From assembly GCA_021847125.1 (NCBI GenBank), contig JAJZUK010000028.1, positions 1-8,636 of the forward strand: a stretch of 8,636 nucleotides of DNA, given 5' to 3'. A program made the position numbers and the translations under genes. Below are positions 5,670 through 8,636 of this stretch, piece by piece; positions within the stretch are counted from its first letter, which is position 1; each line of letters opens with the position of its first letter. The notes beneath the pieces were generated by a model, which was not told the DNA's origin, did not search any database, and saw nothing but the letters and a program-made list of their open reading frames with translations. Origin of the DNA: Pseudomonadota bacterium (GTDB lineage: Bacteria > Pseudomonadota > Gammaproteobacteria > Burkholderiales > SG8-39).

Positions 5670-6323
5670 ATACTGTTTCTCGAACTGATCCGCCATGGCG
5701 GGCGAGAGCCGGCGCAGGCCGTTCAGCGCCTCGTCCCTGCGCTCGCTCTGCCGGTTGAGTTGATACGCGGCAGCCAGCCCATACCATCCCGGCACGGAAT
5801 CCGGGTCATAACGCACGCACTCCCGGTAATTGGCGATGGCGAGATCCAGCCGCCCCTGCGTCTGGTAGACGCCTGCCAGCACCAGATAAGCCTGCGCCGA
5901 TTCGGGCCGGTTGCGCAGCAACTGCTGATAGGTCTGGATCGCACGCTCCACCTGACCCAGCGCGCTCTGGCTCGCGCCCAAGGCGAGCCTAGCCATCTCG
6001 TCTTCCGGACTGATGCGTATCGCCCGCTGATACGATTCGACGGCCGCGGCGTGCTCACCCTGCCGGGCGAGCGCGTAGCCCTGAAGGAACCACCAATCCG
6101 CACGCCCGGGTTCGCGCGCCAATTGCGCCCGCGCCAGCGCCAGCATGCCGGGCCAGTCGCTCTTCTTCTCCAGCTCGGTAATCCGGCTCGCGGTGCGCTG
6201 GTCGAGATGGCTTGCGAATGCGGCGATCATCGGCGTCACCGCCTCGACGGCGACCTGCGCGCACGCCGCAAAACAAACCAGGCAGGCGACGGCGCCTGCC
6301 TGTTTAAGCCATGCGGCGGTCAA
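5658..6323 (-). CDS. Exported tetratricopeptide-repeat (TPR) protein
   Basis: A 221-residue protein. Residues about 5-28 are a hydrophobic signal segment (WLKQAGAVACLVCFAACAQV); FAAC at 18-21 resembles a lipobox but has Phe at -3, so either a lipoprotein or a cleaved/anchored periplasmic protein is possible. From about residue 41 to 208 there are five ~34-residue TPR units, for example WWFLQGYALARQGEHAAAVE, then MARLALGASQSALGQVERAI and AYLVLAGVYQTQGRLDLAIA. TPRs bind other proteins; the partner is unknown. The start appears to be TTG at 6323: the frame is closed by the TGA of the upstream gene only two codons earlier, and the next ATG (codon 32) would delete the signal segment. AAGG lies 11 nt before the TTG, a rather long spacing. 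It is the last gene of the acyl-CoA dehydrogenase/DUF3460 operon. Confidence 0.85.
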   Translation of the reverse strand: MTAAWLKQAGAVACLVCFAACAQVAVEAVTPMIAAFASHLDQRTASRITELEKKSDWPGMLALARAQLAREPGRADWWFLQGYALARQGEHAAAVESYQRAIRISPEDEMARLALGASQSALGQVERAIQTYQQLLRNRPESAQAYLVLAGVYQTQGRLDLAIANYRECVRYDPDSVPGWYGLAAAYQLNRQSERRDEALNGLRRLSPAMADQFEKQYPAK

Positions 6324-6329
6324 GTGCGC

Positions 6330-6566
6330 TCAGACCTTGTTCTGGTACACGTAGGCCTGCTGCCTCACGCGGGACTCCAGCGCGCGCTTCTGCGTATCCA
6401 GATCCTGTTCATGGTCCCACCAGATGGCGCGGCTCTTTCCCTGCTCCGCCTCCAGCTCCGGCCTTTGCTTTTTCAGCTCGTGCATGAATTTGGTGAATTC
6501 GGATTCGTAGCTTTTGGGCGTGAACTCGTCGAGGATTCTGCTGAGCCTTGATGCTTGCGTTGCCAT
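6330..6566 (-). CDS. DUF3460 family protein
   Basis: A 78-residue, highly charged soluble protein. From residue 19 it follows the DUF3460 (PF11943) pattern: SYESEFTKFMHELKKQRPEL, an RAIWWD core, and RVRQQAYVYQ near the end. The family has no known function and is typical of Betaproteobacteria, usually as a small conserved gene. Here an extra ~18 residues (MATQASRLSRILDEFTPK) precede the YESEF start block where, as I recall, relatives begin; AGGAG 7 nt before the ATG supports this longer start. It lies 19 bp downstream of the acyl-CoA dehydrogenase stop and is followed in the same frame, after TGA and two codons, by the TPR gene. Co-transcription with both is very likely. Confidence 0.85.
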   Translation of the reverse strand: MATQASRLSRILDEFTPKSYESEFTKFMHELKKQRPELEAEQGKSRAIWWDHEQDLDTQKRALESRVRQQAYVYQNKV

Positions 6567-6585
6567 TTATTGCTCCTGTTAGAAC

Positions 6586-8376
6586 TTAGAATTGCTCTTC
6601 GGTGAGCGCCATCACGCCCGCGGCACCGCGCACCACGGTATTGCGCAGTCCCGGCGCCTGCGCCAGAACATGGTCGGCATAGAAACGCGCCGTCGCGATC
6701 TTGGCCTGGTAGAACGACGCATCGCCATCCCCGGCCGCGAGTTTCTTCTGCGCGACCAACGCGGCACGCGCCATCTGCCAGCCGCCGCAGACCACGCCCA
6801 TCAGCTTCAGAAACGGCACCGACCCGGCGTGCACCGCCTTGATATCCGAAGCGTAGGTCAGCACGATCCAGTCGACGCACTCTTCGACCGCCTTGATGCC
6901 GGCGGCAAGCGCGGCGCGTATCGCCGCCATGTCTTCTCCCTGCGCATGGGCGAGTTCGCCTTCGACCACGCGCATCGCCCCGATCACCAATTTCGCCGTC
7001 GCCCCGCCTTCGCGCGCCATCTTGCGCCCGACCAGGTCGTTCGACTGGATCGCCGTGGTGCCTTCGTAGATGGTCGTGATGCGCGCGTCGCGCAGATGCT
7101 GCGCCGCGCCGGTCTCTTCGACGTAGCCCATGCCGCCGTGGACCTGAATGCCGGTGGAGGCCACCTCGATTCCGGTCTCGGTGCTCCAGCCTTTCACCAC
7201 CGGGATCATCATGTCGGCAAATGCCTGGTGCTTGGCGCGCAGCGCTGCATCCGGATCGCGGTGCGCGATATCCATCGCGGCGGCCGTCACATACGCGAGC
7301 GCGCGCATCGCCTCGGTCTGCGCCTTCATGCTCATCAGCATGCGGCGCACGTCGGGCTGGCGGATGATGGGCACGGCCTTGCCGCCGCCCGCCAGATCGC
7401 GGCTTTGCACGCGCTCCTTGGCGTAGGCCAGCGCCTGCTGGTAGGCGCGGTCGGAAATGGCCACGCCCTCCAGGCCCACGGCGAAACGCGCCGCATTCAT
7501 CATGATGAACATGTACGCGAGGCCCTGGTTCTCCTGGCCGACGAGATAGCCGATCGCGCCTTCCTTCTCGCCGAAGATCAGAATCGCGGTCGGGCTGGCG
7601 TGGATGCCGAGCTTGTGCTCGATCGACGGGCAATGCACGTCGTTTCTCCTGCCCAGGCTGCCGTCGGCGTTGACCAGGAACTTGGGCACGATGAACAGCG
7701 AAATGCCTTTCACCCCCTCAGGGGCATCCGGCGTGCGCGCGAGCACCAGGTGGATGATGTTCTCCGCCAGGTCGTGCTCGCCATAGGTAATGAAAATCTT
7801 CTGGCCGGAAATACGATAATGGTCGCCCTCGCGCACCGCCTTGGATTTCACCAGCGCCAGGTCAGAACCGGCCTGCGGCTCGGTCAAATTCATCGTGCCG
7901 GTCCAGGTGCCCTGGACCATTTTCGGCAGATAGGTCTTCTTCAGTTCGTCCGAACCGCGCAGCAGCAAGGCCTCGATCGCGCCGCCGGTGAGCAGCGGAC
8001 ACAGCGAAAACGACATATTCGCCGCTTTCCACATTTCCATCACCGGCGTCGCTACCAGCTTGGGCAGGCCCTGGCCGCCGAATTCGGGCGGGAATTGCAG
8101 CGCATTCCAGCCGCCTTCGACGAACTGCTTGTACGCGTCGATGAAACCCTTGGGCGTGGCGACCTGGCCCTTGTCCCATTTCGAGCCCTCTTCGTCACCC
8201 GACTGGTTCAGCGGCGCGAGCACCTCGGCGCAGAACCTTCCGCTTTCTTCCAGGATCTGATCGACCAGATCCGCGCTCGCCTCCTCGCAGCCGGGGAGCT
8301 TCGCTATCTGATCCAGTCCGGCGAGTTCTTTCAGCACGAACTGCATGTCTTTCAGCGGCGCAATATACTCACTCAT
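6586..8376 (-). CDS. Acyl-CoA dehydrogenase, long (~600 residue) class with extra C-terminal domain
   Basis: A 596-residue FAD enzyme catalysing alpha,beta-dehydrogenation of an acyl-CoA, the first step of beta-oxidation. Order: short N-terminal segment (MSEYIAPLKDMQFVLKEL, PF12418-like), alpha-helical N-domain (about 35-155), beta-domain with MNLTEPQAGSDLALVKS (162-178) and KIFITYGEHD (193-202), C-terminal helical domain with QVHGGMGYVEETGAAQHLRD (411-430) and the catalytic base E438 in IYEGTTAIQSND, and a PF12806-like extension to residue 596. The length fits the class that includes DmdC-like and broad-range enzymes; chain-length preference is not readable. The start chosen is ATG at 8376 because homologous sequence begins at MSEY; an in-frame ATG at 8418 would add 14 unlike residues. 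AAGG lies about 9-12 nt upstream. It probably leads an operon with the DUF3460 and TPR genes. Electron-transfer flavoprotein genes are not in the window. Confidence 0.95.
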   Translation of the reverse strand: MSEYIAPLKDMQFVLKELAGLDQIAKLPGCEEASADLVDQILEESGRFCAEVLAPLNQSGDEEGSKWDKGQVATPKGFIDAYKQFVEGGWNALQFPPEFGGQGLPKLVATPVMEMWKAANMSFSLCPLLTGGAIEALLLRGSDELKKTYLPKMVQGTWTGTMNLTEPQAGSDLALVKSKAVREGDHYRISGQKIFITYGEHDLAENIIHLVLARTPDAPEGVKGISLFIVPKFLVNADGSLGRRNDVHCPSIEHKLGIHASPTAILIFGEKEGAIGYLVGQENQGLAYMFIMMNAARFAVGLEGVAISDRAYQQALAYAKERVQSRDLAGGGKAVPIIRQPDVRRMLMSMKAQTEAMRALAYVTAAAMDIAHRDPDAALRAKHQAFADMMIPVVKGWSTETGIEVASTGIQVHGGMGYVEETGAAQHLRDARITTIYEGTTAIQSNDLVGRKMAREGGATAKLVIGAMRVVEGELAHAQGEDMAAIRAALAAGIKAVEECVDWIVLTYASDIKAVHAGSVPFLKLMGVVCGGWQMARAALVAQKKLAAGDGDASFYQAKIATARFYADHVLAQAPGLRNTVVRGAAGVMALTEEQF

Positions 8377-8468
8377 GATGATCTGCCTTGAGTACGAAAG
8401 TCGAAATATATGCAGCATCCCAATTTCAGATGCATGCCAAGAGCGACCATTGCGCGCTCGCGCGCGCC
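8377..8468 (-). promoter_or_regulatory. Leader/promoter region of the acyl-CoA dehydrogenase operon
   Basis: An AT-richer patch around 8400-8430 (ATATAT run on the minus strand, CATATATTTCG) lies 25-55 bp upstream of the ATG and is the best promoter candidate, but no hexamer pair with good spacing stands out. Beyond it is an alternating GC tract (8452-8467) and then the hairpin cluster. Only the position supports this call. Confidence 0.25.
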
Positions 8469-8519
8469 AACCGTGTTTTCCGTACGGATGAAAAGCGCAT
8501 CCGTACAGAAAACACGGTT
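8469..8519 (+). repeat. 51-nt REP-like hairpin, copy 1
   Basis: Arms 8469-8490 and 8498-8519 are 22 bp each, complementary at 21 of 22 positions (the exception is a C/A pair at arm position 13), with loop AAAAGCG (8491-8497). The inner end is TACGGATG / CATCCGTA. The outer half is AT-rich (CCGTGTTTTC / GAAAACACGG). No T-tract follows on either strand, so it is not a textbook terminator. It shares core, loop size and total length with the copy at 8557-8607. Confidence 0.8.
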
Positions 8520-8556
8520 ATGGTAAACACCAAAAACCGCATGGGGCATTATCCAA

Positions 8557-8607
8557 GATCGCGGATTGTGCACGGATGCGATTTTCATCCGTGCACAATC
8601 GGCGATC
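8557..8607 (-). repeat. 51-nt REP-like hairpin, copy 2, inverted relative to copy 1
   Basis: Arms 8557-8578 and 8586-8607 are 22 bp, matching at 21 of 22 positions (a G/G mismatch at arm position 7). The inner 15 bp (GATTGTGCACGGATG and its complement) are perfect. The loop reads CGATTTT on the plus strand, AAAATCG on the minus strand, against AAAAGCG in copy 1. The two elements are therefore the same family in opposite orientation, 37 bp apart, as in a BIME. Confidence 0.8.
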
Positions 8608-8608
8608 C

Positions 8609-8632
8609 GCGCGGACGGGTCGCCGTCCGCGC
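8609..8632. repeat. Perfect 10-bp-arm GC palindrome beside the REP-like pair
   Basis: GCGCGGACGG (8609-8618), loop GTCG, CCGTCCGCGC (8623-8632). All ten pairs match. It starts 1 bp after copy 2 of the 51-nt hairpin and differs from it in sequence, sharing only a loose CGGA motif. It could be part of the same repeat cluster or a terminator of an unseen gene to the right; no T-tract is seen before the window ends. Confidence 0.65.
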
Positions 8633-8636
8633 AAGC

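Noticed and set aside
6473..7633. 386-codon minus-strand frame inside the acyl-CoA dehydrogenase
   Set aside because: Arg/Gly-rich frameshifted reading of the dehydrogenase; its tail is the DUF3460 gene out of frame.
6592..8391. 599-codon plus-strand open frame opposite the acyl-CoA dehydrogenase
   Set aside because: It is rich in His/Arg/Gln with no recognisable domain and mirrors the codon pattern of the real minus-strand gene. GC-rich genomes produce such long antisense frames.
8373..8588. 71-codon minus-strand frame upstream of the acyl-CoA dehydrogenase
   Set aside because: It reads through both sides of the first hairpin and into the second, has no family likeness, and overlaps the dehydrogenase start.
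8469..8632. CRISPR array
   Set aside because: The repeats are hairpins in opposite orientation, only two related copies, with no regular spacers and no cas genes.

Overview
This is a high-GC chromosomal window, most likely from a betaproteobacterium. The best lineage clue is a small DUF3460-type gene, a family I associate mainly with Betaproteobacteria. The fatty-acid/acyl-CoA catabolic genes and codon use fit that group. No rRNA, tRNA, CRISPR array, phage gene or transposase is visible.

Positions 1-4637 hold a compact minus-strand block. Read in the direction of transcription it runs: Phd/YefM antitoxin, VapC-type PIN toxin, biotin-dependent acyl-CoA carboxyltransferase (beta subunit), family III CoA-transferase, a 62-bp gap carrying an iclR promoter/operator, IclR-family regulator, and a second family III CoA-transferase that runs off the left edge. 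Junctions are very tight: 4-bp overlap, 23 bp, 3 bp, 62 bp, 4-bp overlap. The enzymes suggest a locally regulated acyl-CoA pathway: CoA is loaded onto a carboxylic acid by transfer and the thioester is carboxylated, with IclR sensing a small acid. No biotin carboxylase/BCCP subunit is present, and the substrate cannot be read from sequence.

Positions 4638-4880 are a divergent intergenic region with a likely toxin-antitoxin operator and small repeats upstream of a lone plus-strand SDR oxidoreductase (4881-5642). That gene converges, 15 bp apart, on a second minus-strand operon (5658-8376). In transcription order that operon is a long-type acyl-CoA dehydrogenase (PF12806-like C-terminus), the DUF3460 protein and an exported TPR protein.

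The right end (8377-8636) has no convincing gene. It carries two 51-nt hairpins with the same geometry (22-bp arms with one mismatch, 7-nt loop) and the same inner core but opposite orientation, then a perfect 10-bp-arm palindrome. This looks like a REP/BIME-type repeat cluster and is the least explained structure in the window.
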